64,000 nt of DNA from Symbiodinium natans (GCA_905221605.1 CAJNDS010002357.1:804831-868830); one strand, 5' to 3'; positions 42,294 through 52,973 are shown, counted from the first letter of the stretch. Notes: generated by a model from the sequence alone, not told the origin. Translations and numbers: made by a program.

Positions 42294-43191
42294 GAGCCAT
42301 GTTTCCTCACCCCGACGGCGGAGTCCTCCACGTGGGCGAGGGAAGGGACTCAGCTAGGGGTAAGGTAGTGCCCCTACTGAGACCAACTCCATACCCTGAG
42401 GGGTGTCACCTTTGTCACTTTGGTTGGTTACAGTTTGGTGGGCCTTTTATACTGATGGGGTGAGAGTGCCGCCAATTCTCTTAACGGCATCCGCACTCTT
42501 GCGGTCTTGCTCCACTGGTCCCGTGCCATTGGGTTTCTTTGTTCGGGGGAAGGTGTTGGGGGGGGGTGCTCATGGAGTGCCTTCGCCGCCTTCTCTCAAA
42601 GCGGTGTCGTGTCGGGCAGCTTCCTGGGTGGGCTGTCGGACGAAGATACTCTCGGTCAAGTTCTTCTCGAGGTTTTTGTGGTAACTTCACACCCAGAGTA
42701 CCCTCACTCGCTTGTTCACATGCTGTTGCGAGTGTGTCGTCGTTTTCAGCCGGTTCGGAATCGGCGAAATCGGGCCTGTTGACAGCTTCTACGAAAAAGG
42801 CGGGTTCGTGGCGGGGGGAGGCGTCGATACGTCGTGGTCGGATTTTGCCTGTCAAGGGATTGGCTGGCACGACTAGCCGAAGGGTGCAGGGGGACACGAT
42901 CCCCTTGTGGCGGTGTTTTGGCCACATGCCAACACCAATGGCAAGCCCGACCCCCCCTTGCTATGTTTCTGCTTTTTTGCCTGTTCGACAAGGGATGTGC
43001 CGGGACCTCTGTAGATCGATTTGACCGTAGGCGAACACTCGCTACGGATGCATTTTTGTTGTTTTTTTTCAGATGGGTGAGCGGGAGGTGGGCGATTTGG
43101 ATTTGCTTTTTCTCTTTGGTTTGGGCTTGTCGCTCTGCTGGTCCAGGTACGTGTATAGTCGCCAAACCAAACACCTGACCTGTCCTGTCCA
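42294..43191. mobile_element. 898-bp insertion present only in copy 2
   Basis: Copy 1 runs from CGCTTCCTCTTCT straight into TTTTTCCTCATTTCT; copy 2 has about 900 bases there. TTTCCTCA occurs at both edges and may be a target duplication, though the left edge has extra bases. Composition differs from its surroundings (balanced, with no CT bias). Confidence 0.6.
42481..42927 (-). CDS. 148-codon ORF within the insertion
   Basis: Polar frame with EAVNRPDFADSEPAENDD and VKLPQKPREELDREYL. The first codon is not ATG (GTG), so the frame may be internal or 5'-truncated. It is the most protein-like frame in the insertion and probably belonged to the inserted element. No family was recognised. Confidence 0.3.
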   Translation of the reverse strand: MWPKHRHKGIVSPCTLRLVVPANPLTGKIRPRRIDASPRHEPAFFVEAVNRPDFADSEPAENDDTLATACEQASEGTLGVKLPQKPREELDREYLRPTAHPGSCPTRHRFERRRRRHSMSTPPQHLPPNKETQWHGTSGARPQECGCR

Positions 43192-43607
43192 TTTTTCCTC
43201 ATTTCTTCCTTGTTCCATCCTTTCTCACTCGATTTCGCCCCCCCCCCTTCCCTCGCCTTGTTCCATGCCCTGTCCACATCCTTCTCAAACGAGAAAGCAA
43301 GAGAACGATGAGAAGGAGAGGTGAGAGGGACGAAAAAGGCAAGGAAATGAAGATTTCGCCCTGCCCTCTCTGTCACTTTTCTCATCCGCTTTCACCCCTT
43401 CCCTCTCATCACTCCATGCTCTATGCTAAGAAAGGAATAGGAGAGGAAGAGAGGAGTGGGAGGAAGAAGATTGGCAGAGGAAAAAGGGACTTCTTCCCTT
43501 TCATTTAGCTTTGGCTTACGGTATCCCAAACACCAAAATACAGATGGGTCTTTGGGAGGGGGGCTTGAAAATTCTACAGACTTTAGCAGAGCATATGAAA
43601 TATTGAA

Positions 43608-43826
43608 CTACTGGACCCCAGGGCCGAGTAAGCGCTCCAGCTGCTTAATCGGGTTGACGATGCCGGGGAACTCATTTACTTTAAGCCCCAGGGACACGAG
43701 AATACTGTGAGCAAATGTTTTTTCGCGATTTCCTGAGACCTTCCAACAGGCTGCAAGTAATTGCTCGCAAGTATCTTGCTTTTTCATTCTCAATGCTTCC
43801 CACAGGTCTCCCATCATGGTTATCAT
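43608..43826 (-). CDS. 72-codon ORF at the edge of the duplication
   Basis: Reads MGDLWEALRMKKQDTCEQLL and WKVSGNREKTFAHSILVSLG, non-repetitive and protein-like. The first codon is GTG, so it is likely incomplete. An opposite-strand frame (43715-44044) is also open but less convincing. No family was recognised. Confidence 0.3.
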   Translation of the reverse strand: MITMMGDLWEALRMKKQDTCEQLLAACWKVSGNREKTFAHSILVSLGLKVNEFPGIVNPIKQLERLLGPGVQ

Positions 43827-43954
43827 TTGTCAAGGATGATGCTTATTCTCCAATTATCCGCAAGACCCACAGGCGCTTAAAGTCTTACGTAATACTCGTC
43901 CAAAGCAACAGGATATCACATCCTGACTACAAAAAAGTATACGAAACCTTGGTT

Positions 43955-44250
43955 TATGTTGTGCGTCTCGTAAGAAGAAATGACATAGCGTGCTACGGGA
44001 ACTGTGCTGTTAAGCCTTTATATAGCGAGGGTTTAGTGGTTTAGAGTTGAAGGGGAAGGCCAGAAAGTCTTTTCAGATGCCTCGCTGTTTTATTTTTTGT
44101 CACCGTGTTTTCGGCGGTTGTACGTCTCGTAGGAATAAATGGTTTCTGATATAGCATGCTACGGGAACTGTGCTGTTATATCTCAATGTACCGAGGGTTT
44201 AGGGTGGTTTAGAGTTGAAGGGGTAGGCCAGAAGGTTTTGTTTAGCTACT
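43955..44250. repeat. Tandem duplication of about 170 bp
   Basis: GCTACGGGAACTGTGCTGTTA and the following GTTTAGAGTTGAAGGGG occur twice, at about 43990-44075 and 44158-44235, with divergence between them. Confidence 0.7.
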
Positions 44251-45240
44251 TTGCTGTTAGATTTTGTTTTCATTCTTTTCACCTTTTCACCCTTATCTTA
44301 TCTTCATCTCTTCTCTCTCTCTCTCTATCTTCTTCTTCTGCTGGGCTTGCAGTTCTCCCTTCCTCTCTGTCATTTCTGCGTATTGTTCTTTCCGTTCTTG
44401 CTTCTCTTTCTATTTCTCCACTTTCCTTCCTCTCCTTCCTGCTTCTTAGCTTTCCACCAGAAAAAGAAAATGAAAGAACGGCAAGCTCGTCTTGGTTTAT
44501 CACTGATCACCAATGAGACAGGAGAGAAGAACAAGGAATAGAGCAATGAAGTCGAGGAAGGGGCAGATGATGAGAGCGAGGGCGTCTTGCTTTCCCTGAG
44601 CTTTCGGTTCCTTTCATTTGTCCTTTCTTCTTATGAAGAGAAAAGGGAGAAGAGCAGAGGATGAAGGCAAGGGAAGAGAAAACGTGTGAGCCGAGCGAAA
44701 GAGGAGTTCTCCCTTCCTGTCCCCACCATCTGCCTTCATCCTATCTTTCCTTTTTGTTCTCTGTTGTCCTTATTCTCCGCAGAAAGTTTTGGAAAGGAGG
44801 GGAGGAAGGAAAGAGGGGAGGGGAGGGATGAGAGAGCAAGAGATGGCAGACAGAGAGAGAGAGAGAGAGAGGGGGAGAGAGAGAGAGAGAGCGACAGAGC
44901 GAAGAAGAGAGAGAGAGAGAGAGGGAGATTAACAAAAGAAAAATCTTGAGAGGGAAGGAAAGGAGAGATAAACACATCGAGATGAAGTGGTGTTTTCCCT
45001 TTCCCCTTCCTTGGTGTTATATCAGGTAAACAAAAACAATACTAATAGGAAAAGGCTAAAAGCGGCTGAAACAACAATATGGTCATGGGAATATTTATCA
45101 ACAAAAGAGTATATTATCGTCTTAATTAAAGCAACACACTTGAGGGCGCTCAGGGTTTGTCATTTCCAGCAGCTCCTGTAGTTAGCGTTATTTATGTTAT
45201 TATTGATTTTTTTTAAAGTAGTATACTTATCGCAAACACC
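44251..45240. other. Pyrimidine then purine-rich DNA, no gene seen
   Basis: 44290-44460 is rich in CTCTCT and TTCTTC, and 44640-44960 in GAGAGA, much like the duplicated units nearby. 45000-45230 is AT-rich. Open frames are low-complexity. Confidence 0.5.
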
Positions 45241-45295
45241 AGACCCTTAGACGAGGGTTGAATGGAAAACGGAATGAGAGGTAGGTGGCGAAGCC

Positions 45296-45927
45296 CTAGG
45301 AAAATAAGAGATGTGATGCCAAACATGGGAGCCCTGAGCCGTGAACCGAACTAGCCCTAAGCCATAAATTTTGCCTTAAACCTAAACCCCACAAATTGTA
45401 TGTGTGAATTGAACCGTTTAAATAGCAAACAAAAAGGAAGTGCCAAATAGACCCTAAAGGTCCATGCCACAAACCCATAAACCCGCAACCCCGGGCATGC
45501 GGAACGCAGCTGGTGGGCCTCTCTACTTTCGTCTGGAATGTTGCACAGATCCTTCTCGAGAGGCCCTCGCGCCCCCAAAACCCGAAGAGCCGCCACAACC
45601 CTGAGGGTTTAGGGTTTAGGGTTTAGGGTTTAGGGGTTTAGGGTTTAGGGTTTAGGGTTTAGGGTTTAGATTTTTAGGGTTTAGGGTTTAGGGTTTAGGG
45701 TTTAGGGTTTAGGGTTTAGATTTTTAGGGTTTAGGGTTATTCCTAAACCCTCAACCACCAAGTCAGAACCACGAAGCAAATCCCTCGACCCTAACAAGCC
45801 CGAAGTCCTAAACAATGGAGACTTGTCGAGGAAGGCAACGGCTTCTTGCTGGCTGGATGGATTCCGCCAGCAGCCGAGATCCCACGTGCAGAGCAGTTTG
45901 CTGGTGGGTTGTGTTGAATTGCGACAT
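45296..45927 (-). CDS. Compact three-exon gene, 54 residues
   Basis: 45927-45850 starts with ATG (MSQFNTTHQQTALHVGSRLL) and ends at a good GC donor, GCAAGAAG. 45554-45506 (KDLCNIPDESREAHQL) has donor GTTCCG. 45333-45296 (LPCLASHLLFS) ends at TAG. Phases agree (0, then 1). Introns are 295 and 172 bases; the first holds a TTTAGGG array. Other frames over the middle exon are also open, so it is less certain. No family was recognised. Confidence 0.42.
45601..45735 (+). repeat. TTTAGGG array
   Basis: Nearly 17 heptads with two AGATTTTTAGGG interruptions, in the first intron of the 45296-45927 gene. Confidence 0.95.
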
Positions 45928-46125
45928 CGCATTCAAACCTGACACCACATGAAACCCATTGAAACCCTAAACCCTAGACCTCAGACCCTAGACCCTAGAC
46001 CCTAGACCCTAAGCTAGGCAGTCTCGGGATCTTATAAGACTTAGTTGGAGGTTCATGAGTATTAGAACCACAGTTCTAAGTCTGCTTATGACCTACTTAG
46101 AGGACTTAAGGGGGCTTATAATCCG

Positions 46126-46441
46126 TTCCCCCTAATATTAAAGGCCCCCCCCCCCCCCTCCCTTGTATAAAAACCCCCAAAGGGTTTTTTGTATTTGGGG
46201 GGGTTCTTCTCGTTTGTCCGAAAAACCAGCCCGTCCTTATTGCAGCACGCTGGCTCAGCAGCCCAGCCTAAGCCTAGACAGCTACGTTTGGAAAAGGTTC
46301 ATGTTTCTGCTTCCGGCTTCCAACCCTCCCCCCCCCTAACTCCCCCCTCTCTCTGTAGAGATTTTAATAGGGACAGGCACGGGATCGGGATTTTGGGCCA
46401 GGGGGTTCTTTATATTAGGGGGGTATTAATATTAGGGGGAA
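46126..46441. mobile_element. 316-bp inverted-repeat element
   Basis: TTCCCCCTAATATTAA at the left and TTAATATTAGGGGGAA at the right, exact complements. The interior has C-runs and a frame too short to judge. The largest small element here; no second copy seen. Confidence 0.7.
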
Positions 46442-46541
46442 AACAAAAAATGGTTATTAACCTGGACGTTTCTACCTAGAATATTACTTGAGTAACCCAT
46501 ACCCTTTCAAGCGGAGCTTAGAATTTTGAGTTATTTCTGTT

Positions 46542-46656
46542 TGCTTGGGACCCCCCCCCCCCCCCCCACCAAAAAAAACAAAGGTGATCCCCATATCACC
46601 CTTATAAGGAAGTGTTTTTTTTATTTTTTCTGGGGGGGGGGGGGCTCTTAAGCAAG
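46542..46656. mobile_element. Inverted-repeat element, family 6
   Basis: TGCTTGGGACCCCC at the left and GGGGGCTCTTAAGCA at the right, with CCCTTATAAGGAA inside and poly-C/poly-G arms. Related to 47932-48020. Confidence 0.65.
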
Positions 46657-46904
46657 TGGTAGTTTAGGGCTTTAGACACCACAGAAGGGGCCCCTAAAAA
46701 AGACCCGCCAAGTAGTAGGATGCCCTTAGAATAAGGACCCCAATAAGGCACCCCTAACCCTAAACCCTAAGCCCTAAACCCTCTCGGGTAAAGACTCGCA
46801 ACCGTACTTACAACTAACTACATGGGCCTTTCATGAAATACGGGGCTTAATAACTAGAATAGTGATTTGGGGGTTCTTGTAGTATTGTAAAGAGACCATA
46901 AGGG

Positions 46905-47008
46905 AAAACCATTTTGATTTTCCGACCCCTTGTGTTAAAGGGGGTTAGAAGGGAACCCAAACCCTAAACAAAGAGAACAGGGCCTACTCTGGCTCCTAGT
47001 TAATTACC
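46905..47008. mobile_element. Inverted-repeat element, family 3, reversed
   Basis: Ends near GGGCCTACTCTGGCTCC; internal AAAGGGGGTTAGAAGGGAACCC corresponds to the reversed family 3 core. Confidence 0.45.
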
Positions 47009-47051
47009 CTAAACCACCCCAAAACCCTAATCTGTGCTTCGGGAAAGTTGC

Positions 47052-50000
47052 CGCAGCCACTGCCGCCGACCAACGCCACGAAGCTCCCGGCAGACACCGC
47101 GAAGGAGACGTCGGAGATGGCGAAGCTGAGATGTGGTGCAGTTGAGGGTTTGCGGTGCAGGGTTTAGGGTTTAGGGTTAGGGTTTAGGGTTTAGGGTTTA
47201 GGGTTTAGGGTTTAGGGTTTAGGGTTTAGGGTTTAGGGTTTAGGGTTTAGGGTTCACCTGAAGGGTAATACTGTAAGTTGGCTCTAGGTCTCACAGTGCA
47301 GAAGACCCTCAGTCACAAATCTGGCATACTTGGGCTTGAACTTAACGTAGTCTTGGTAGCGCAGTAATCGTATCATGAGAAAGGTACCCTTTTGGGGGGT
47401 TGGTTACTGTACAAAGGCAAAAGGGCACCACTGGGAAACCAATGACCTATCCCATTACGGTACATGGACCCTGGAGGACAAAGAAACAGAAGACATCCCC
47501 AACAAGCCCCGCACGCACCAACTCCACAGTGGACACACCTAAACCCTAAACCCTAAACCCTAAACCCTAAACCCTAAACCCTAAACCCTAAACCCTAAAC
47601 CCTAAACCCTAAACCCTAAACCCTAAACCCAAGGATCTGCTTACTACCTTACAGGGTTCAGGGGTCGCCTTTCGGGTGGTCCCTTGACGCGAACTGATGC
47701 AAAATCAAACCCAGGGCTTACAGGATGTGGGGTCTAGGGTTTAGGGTTTGGGGTTTAGGGTTTAGGGTTTAGGGTTTAGGGTTTAGGGTTTAGGGTTTAG
47801 GGTTTAGGGTTTAGGGTTTCCCTAAACTCGAAACCCCAAACCCGAAACACTAAACCCTAGGGTTTGGGGCTAGGGGTTTAGGGTTTAGACCCTGCGGCAC
47901 AAGAGCCCTTACTACACCACCTGCTTAAGAACCCCAAAAGAATAAAAAGTAATAATCCTCTTTAACCCTTATAAGGAATATTTTTTCATTTTTGGGGGGG
48001 CGGGGGGGGTTCTTACGCAATTAGTAGTACTACAGGGATGCAGAGGAATGCCGCCATGGAACTCGCTGCGCTCTGGATACCGGAAGGACAAATGGCCTGG
48101 CTCCGGGGACCCAGGGTTTCGGGTTTAGGGTTGAGGGTTTAGGGTTCAGACCCACCCTCAGTTGTTTCAAACAGCAGGAAAGTTAGGGTTCGGGTTTAGG
48201 GTTCAGGGTTTCGGGCTGCGGGCTTCAAAAAAGCGGGAAAAGCAGAGAGTGGGAGTCAAGATCACACAGGGGCTTCTCTAGGACACCTGCCGAGAACCAA
48301 CAAGGTGTAGGGTTTAGGGTTTAGGGTTTAGGGTTGGTGCGCCCAAAACTACGACTGCAACCCTAGAGCCACAGTGCTCGAGCTTCACCTCTACACCCTA
48401 AACCCGAAACCCTAAATCCCCGAGAGCCTTCACAGCTTAACTCATTGAGGATCTGAGCCCCGTGAAACCACGGGAATAGGGCCGGGCCTACTCTAGGCCT
48501 AGAATCAGAGTGACTTCTGCGCGCATTGTATATACCTAAACCCTAAACCCTAAACCCTAAACCCTAAACCCTAAACCTGAAATCCCAAACCCTAAACCCT
48601 AACCCTAAACCCTAAACCCCAAATTATAAACCCTCAAAACCCTAAACCCTCAGCAAGTCTTAACGGATAGCGTGCATCCCTGGGGCCGATGCTGACGGTG
48701 AGATCGCCGTACTGCATTGGGGAGACCTGCCTGCCGACGCTAAGGCTCAATTTAGGGTTTAGGGTTTAGGGTTCAGGGTTTAGGGTTTAGGGTTTAGGAT
48801 TTAGAATTTCAGGCTTAGGATTTAGGGTTGAGGGTTTCCAAAACACCTTAATTAGGGAACATACCCTAATCTATACTAAGGATCCTTAGTATAAATTAGG
48901 TATATTCCTTAATTAAGGGGTTTTTGGAAGATTTGGTTCAATGGGCTCAGTATTTAGGGTTTAGGATTTAGGGTTAGGGGGTTAGGGTTTGGGGTTTTAC
49001 GGTTTAAAATCAAAAGTTTTAGGCCTGGCAGTAAAAAGTTCTACTTGAAGGTTCATGGGCAGCCCTTAAACCCTAGCCCCAATACTCTTCCACACCCCTG
49101 CCGAAGCCCTAAAACCTAAAACCCTAAAACCCTAGCATTTACCTGGAGGTTCATGGGTACTTATAAGTGGAGCTATAAGCAGGGCAACTATGGTTACAAC
49201 TGGTTAGAACCTTATTTAGGGACTCATAACCCTACTGATAACTAGCCATGAACCTCCAAGTAGGGATTCAGGGTTTCGGGTTTGGGGTCTAGGGGATGAG
49301 GGTTCAGGGCCTTCAGGGAGGAGGGTTTAGGATTATGGTGTAGAGTGTAGGGTGTAGGGTGTAGGTTTAGGGTTTAGGGCTTCCTCACAAATTCAGCAGC
49401 TGTCAAGGTCCTCTTTGGAGGAATCCTGGTTTCTCTCTTTGAGCTACGAAGCAGAAAGCCTAGGCGCAAGACCCGAGACCCTAAACCCTAAACCCTAAAC
49501 CCCTAAAACCTAAACCTGAAGCCCTAAGTAAGCCCTGCACCCTAGACCTGGCGCACTAAACCATCAGCCCTTAAGCTCAGTCCAGGTTCAGGATTTAGGG
49601 CTTAGGCCTCCGAAGTTTAGGCTTTGGGGTTTAAGGTGTAGGGCAGGCCTGTCCCAGCCGGGGTGAATCAGCGGCGCGTCCACGCCGTTCCTGAGGAGTT
49701 TAGGGTTGGTCTAGGATGTAGTACGGTTTTTTCGTTTTGGGGACTTTGTCAAGTCTAGGGCTTGGGGTTTAGTTTAGGGATTCAGGGTTTAGAGGTTTAG
49801 GTTTGGGGTTTGTGGGATGAGGATTGAGGGTTAAACCGTCAGGGAGTCTAGTGAGAGAGGGGGGGGTTCTTGATTGTGGGTTGCATAGCTTGGATGACAA
49901 CCCTAACCCTAAACCCTGAACCCTACAAGGTTTAGGGCTGCCGGGCATTTCAGGCGTCTAGGGCCTTGGGGTTCAGGGGCAAAGCTCTCAACTCCCAGTC

Positions 50001-50245
50001 TTGCCCCCCCGCACCACAGAACTGTATCCAGAAAGATTTAGGTTTTAGAGTTTAGGCTTTAGGTTTTCTAGGTTTTAGGGTTATATACCCTAAACCCTGA
50101 ACACGAAACCCTAGACCCTAAATCCGCAACCCTAAACCCGAGACCCGAAACCCTAAATCCTACAGCATAAGCCCGAAACCCTGAACCCCAACATGACAGG
50201 ATTCACAGCACGAGGACATGGGGGAGCATCGCGCCCATAGGACAT
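47052..50245 (-). CDS. ABC-type ATPase, N-terminus to Walker A
   Basis: The exon 47125-47052 reads AISDVSFAVSAGSF then VALVGGSGCG, an ABC nucleotide-binding domain up to the Walker A glycines; its donor is GC and the Lys-Ser/Thr should follow in the next exon. Upstream: 50245-50207 (ATG; SYGRDAPPCPRA), 50021-49993, 49690-49649 (NGVDAPLIHPGWD), 49443-49389 (SKRETRIPPKRTLTAAEF, donor GTGAGG), 48726-48665 (VSPMQYGDLTVSIGP), 48286-48268, 48100-48055 (HLSFRYPERSEFH, the motif that precedes Walker A in ABCB-like proteins). Phases agree except the last junction, one base off. Membrane segments, signature and Walker B were not found. The ATG follows a CCCT repeat. Confidence 0.55.
47540..47631 (-). 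repeat. CCCTAAA array
   Basis: About 13 perfect heptads inside an intron of the ABC gene; a TTTAGGG array of similar length lies at 47740-47820. Confidence 0.95.
47932..48020. mobile_element. Inverted-repeat element, family 6
   Basis: TGCTTAAGAACCCC at the left and GGGGTTCTTACGCA at the right; CCCTTATAAGGAAT inside, as in 46542-46656. Lies 35 bases from the exon at 48055. Confidence 0.7.
48838..48927. mobile_element. Near-perfect palindrome, 90 bp
   Basis: Arms CACCTTAATTAGGGAACATA and the inverse, with ACTAAGGATCCTTAGT at the centre. The segment at 15945-16010 shares CCTTAATTAGGGA and may be a decayed relative. In an intron of the ABC gene. Confidence 0.75.
49142..49262. mobile_element. 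Inverted-repeat element, family 2
   Basis: CCTGGAGGTTCATGGGTAC at the left, GCCATGAACCTCCAAG at the right. Same family at 51091, 53219 and 58636; half-copies near 46050, 49045, 56456, 61996, 62350 and 62544. Confidence 0.8.
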
Positions 50246-50600
50246 AGGGTTTAGGTTTGTGGGAGACGAGCTTTCAAGGGTTTTTCTGCCAGGCTGGGTT
50301 TGGGGTTTAGGGTTCAGGGTTTAGGGTTCTGGCTTGCCTAGGCTCAATTTAGGGGTTGAAGGTTTCTTTCAAGGATTCTAGGGTGTAGGCGCAGCATCAT
50401 TTCCGAGTTTAGGGTTCGAGGGCTTTGGCTTGTGAGGACCCTAAACACCCAACCCACAACCCCTAAACCCCTAGACCTGGCCTACTAAACCCTAACCCCT
50501 GCCCATCCTAAAACCTCAACCCAACCCTTGGCCCCTGAACCCTAAACCCCGAACCCTAAACCCCTGAACCCCTGAACCCCTGAACCCCTGAACCCACAAA

Positions 50601-51766
50601 ATGGCCCAGGCACGTGGAGAAGACGACCGTGTCCTTCTGCAGGGGCAGTGCCTCCTTGGCTGTCAGAAGGCTGTGGCTTCCAGGGGTTCCTTTGAGGCAT
50701 CGGGGTTTAGGCCTTTAAAGCATTGCCCTACACTGGAGTTACAGGGATCTACAAGGGTTGCAAGGTTTTACCACCTGGTAACAGCAACCGAACGTCCCGA
50801 ACCAAGCCCCTGCATCATCGTTATCAAAAACTGTTCCTAACTAAGCCGTCATAACCCTAAACCCTAAACACTAAACCCCTAACCCCAAAACCCTAAACCC
50901 TAAACCCTCAACCCTATAATCCTAGGACCCTACTAAACTTTAAAGCCGGTCAACCCTAGGCCCTGAAGACTTGGTCAAACAACGCTCAGACCTGAACCGT
51001 AAGCACTAAACTAAACCCTCTAGCCTAAGCCGTCAATACCCCAAACCCTCGAACCCTAAACCCTCGCCCCCAAACCTTGACATCCCCTGCTTGGAGGTTC
51101 ATGGGTAGTTAGGTAGGGTGATAAGTACCCTGAGAAAGGTTATAAGTGTAGTTACCCTACTTGGAACCCTCCTGAGAACAACCCATGAACCTCCAAGAAT
51201 CCACAGTCACCTCAGACTCTAGTTCCCAAACCCTAAACCCTAAACCCTAAACCCTAAACCCTAAACCCTAAACCCTACACCCTAAACCTAGACCCTAAGC
51301 CCCAAACCCTAAACAGCAAACAACCCCAAACCTTAGCCCGCCACTTGGTCCAGGAATTCATCGATTCGCTGTGCAGAGCCTGCGCAGCTAACCTGGCATC
51401 GGGTCTTTTTTTGACCGACTCTAGGGTTTAGGGTTTAGGGTTTAGGGTTTAGGGTTTAGGGTTTAGGGGGTCATTGCTTCAAGGGCTTATGTGGAACCTA
51501 TCGCCCGGCCTGGGTCATAAATCTTCTTCATTCGGGAAATAGGTACCTCATATCCTTTCTATCTATGTAGGTGTATATATATATATATGTACACAGATAA
51601 CACCACCCCTAAACCAAGGTTCGGGATATTTTGGGGAGGGATGCTTGTTCGGAGTCTCGTGGGATCGGCGTTCTGCGAGACAAGGCGCCGCCACTCGGTA
51701 GAAGCTGCCAAGACCTTGCTGCAACACAGGGTCTCAGCAAAACGGGCTCAGGATCTAGAGCCCTAA
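50601..51766 (+). CDS. Small membrane protein gene, three exons
   Basis: 50601-50777 starts with ATG (MAQARGEDDRVLLQGQ) and ends at GTAACA. 51354-51412 (EFIDSLCRACAANLASG) uses a GA donor. 51619-51766 (FGIFWGGMLVRSLVGSAF, then RHSVEAAKTLLQHRVSAKRA) ends at TAA. The last junction assembles one hydrophobic helix from two exons, followed by a basic tail. Phases agree. An alternative is that the first exon runs on to a stop at 50840 as an independent 79-residue ORF. It diverges from the ABC gene (start 50245) and converges on the exon at 51974. No family was recognised. Confidence 0.48.
51091..51197. mobile_element. Inverted-repeat element, family 2
   Basis: TTGGAGGTTCATGGGTAG at the left and AACCCATGAACCTCCAAG at the right, nearly exact complements. 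Confidence 0.85.
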
Positions 51767-51973
51767 GCCCTGAACCCTAAACCCCTAAACTCCTAAGCGC
51801 TAAACCCTAAACCCTAAGCCCTAAACCCCTAAACCCCTAAACCTCTAAACCCCTAAACCCTAAACCCCTAAACCCCTAAACCCCTAAACCCCTAAACCCC
51901 TAAACCCCTAAACCCCTACATCCCTACATCCCTAAACCCCCAAACCCTAAACCCTAAAGCCCTCAACCCTAAC

Positions 51974-52065
51974 CTTGTAGGTCCGTGGCTGATGCTCGGC
52001 GCGCCCAGGGAGCTCAGCAGCGAGACAAAGCCTGTGAACTCGGCCACGGAGATGCGGCCCTTCAC
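51974..52065 (-). CDS. Exon of an EF-hand-like protein
   Basis: Thirty codons between acceptor TCCCAG and donor AG|GTTAGG: VKGRISVAEFTGFVSLLSSL, then GAPSISHGP. The G-R-I-S-x-x-E-F pattern is the second half of an EF-hand calcium loop and its exiting helix; the first loop residues would be in an upstream exon. If the donor is not used, the frame runs into heptads and stops near 51917. A possible upstream exon is ATG at about 52522 (MNPKLRSLT). Confidence 0.5.
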
Positions 52066-52289
52066 CTGGGAGGTTGGGGGGGTTGGGGTTTTAGGGTTTA
52101 GGGTTTAGGGTTTAGGGCTTAGGGTTGAGGGTTTAGGGTTTAGGGTTGGGGGTTAGGGTCTAAGGGGTTTCCTAATTCTGTCGAGGGAAGCTTCGGGACT
52201 TAGGGTCTGAGGGGGGTTTTACCTACAGGCTCCTAATGTAGGTTGAAGTTTGTAAGGGCGCAAGGGCTTCAGGGTTTAGGGCTTAGGGT

Positions 52290-52393
52290 TGGGAAGTTCC
52301 CCTTCTACTAGCAGTCTGTAATAGGGATTATACTGGGGGGGGGGGGGGGTATAGTCCCTATTGAGAACTGCTAGTATAAGGGTGAACATCCCA
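52290..52393. mobile_element. Inverted-repeat element, family 4
   Basis: GGGAAGTTCCCC at the left and GGTGAACATCCC at the right; arms TAGCAGTCTGTAATAGGGAT and inverse. The loop is a run of 17 G, absent from the relative at 14698. Confidence 0.7.
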
Positions 52394-52429
52394 ACTTGCC
52401 TAAACCCTAAACCCTAAACCCTGAACCCG

Positions 52430-52617
52430 AGACCCTAAAACGTGAGGCTTGGGTTTTTGTTTTGGTTGGAGTTCAGGGGGGCAAGCGGTTACTGTGTCAG
52501 GCTTCGGAGCTTGGGGTTCATATGGATAGTTGCAACCCGGGATAGGATATAGGCAGGACACACCTCTATATATACACATATATATATATATGTATATGTA
52601 CATATGTATATACATAC

Positions 52618-52649
<32 letters not shown>

Positions 52650-52754
52650 GCTTTGAACAACACTAGAAACACGGACCAAGGGCTACTCTACCATGCGAGC
52701 CAAGTGGCAGCCAACCATGCCTGGGACCAGGGAGGTGGGCGGCGTGGGCCGGCA

Positions 52755-52810
<56 letters not shown>

Positions 52811-52973
52811 GAGGTTCGGATTTGCAGTTCGGGGCCAACCCTACACCCCTCATCCAAGCCCTAGACACCAAACAATCAGGTTTCCGGGATCCTTGCCTCC
52901 AAACATGTATCGGCAGCCCCTTGCTGAGCCTTACTTTGGGCCTTCTCCCAACAAACAGACCAACAACTCCTAG
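52430..52973 (+). CDS. Candidate terminal exons of a + gene, poly-Gly tract
   Basis: From about 52656 a + frame reads GLLYHASQVAANHAWDQ, passes through the poly-G run as glycines, then RGQPYTPHPSPRHQTIR and LPPNMYRQPLAEPYFGPS to a stop at 52973. Upstream, 52476-52545 is open (KRLLCQASELGVHMDS, acceptor TTCAG). The frame across the G-run depends on its exact length. The opposite strand is also partly open. No family was recognised. Confidence 0.28.
52757..52810 (+). repeat. Poly-G tract, about 53 bases
   Basis: An uninterrupted run of G, the longest homopolymer in the window. Assembly length is unreliable. Confidence 0.9.

Larger units (their letters stand above)
40236..43650. repeat. Segmental duplication, copy 2 (with insertion)
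   Basis: Same sequence as 37272-39850 but interrupted by extra DNA at 42294-43191. Offset to copy 1 is 2964 at the left end. Confidence 0.85.

Noticed and set aside
45482-45598. + strand exon (VGLSTFVWNVAQILLERP)
   Set aside because: Open and plausible, but the - strand reading fits a three-exon gene with matching phases and a good GC donor. Not fully excluded.
48235-48286. - frame VLEKPLCDLDSHSLLFP as an ABC exon
   Set aside because: It resembles an ABC linker but needs a phase that its neighbours do not supply; the shorter 19-nt exon in another frame fits. Recorded as uncertain.
49397-49470. + strand exon (VKVLFGGILVSLFELRSRK)
   Set aside because: The - reading ends at a strong GTGAGG donor and is in phase with both neighbouring ABC-gene exons; the + frame has no partner.
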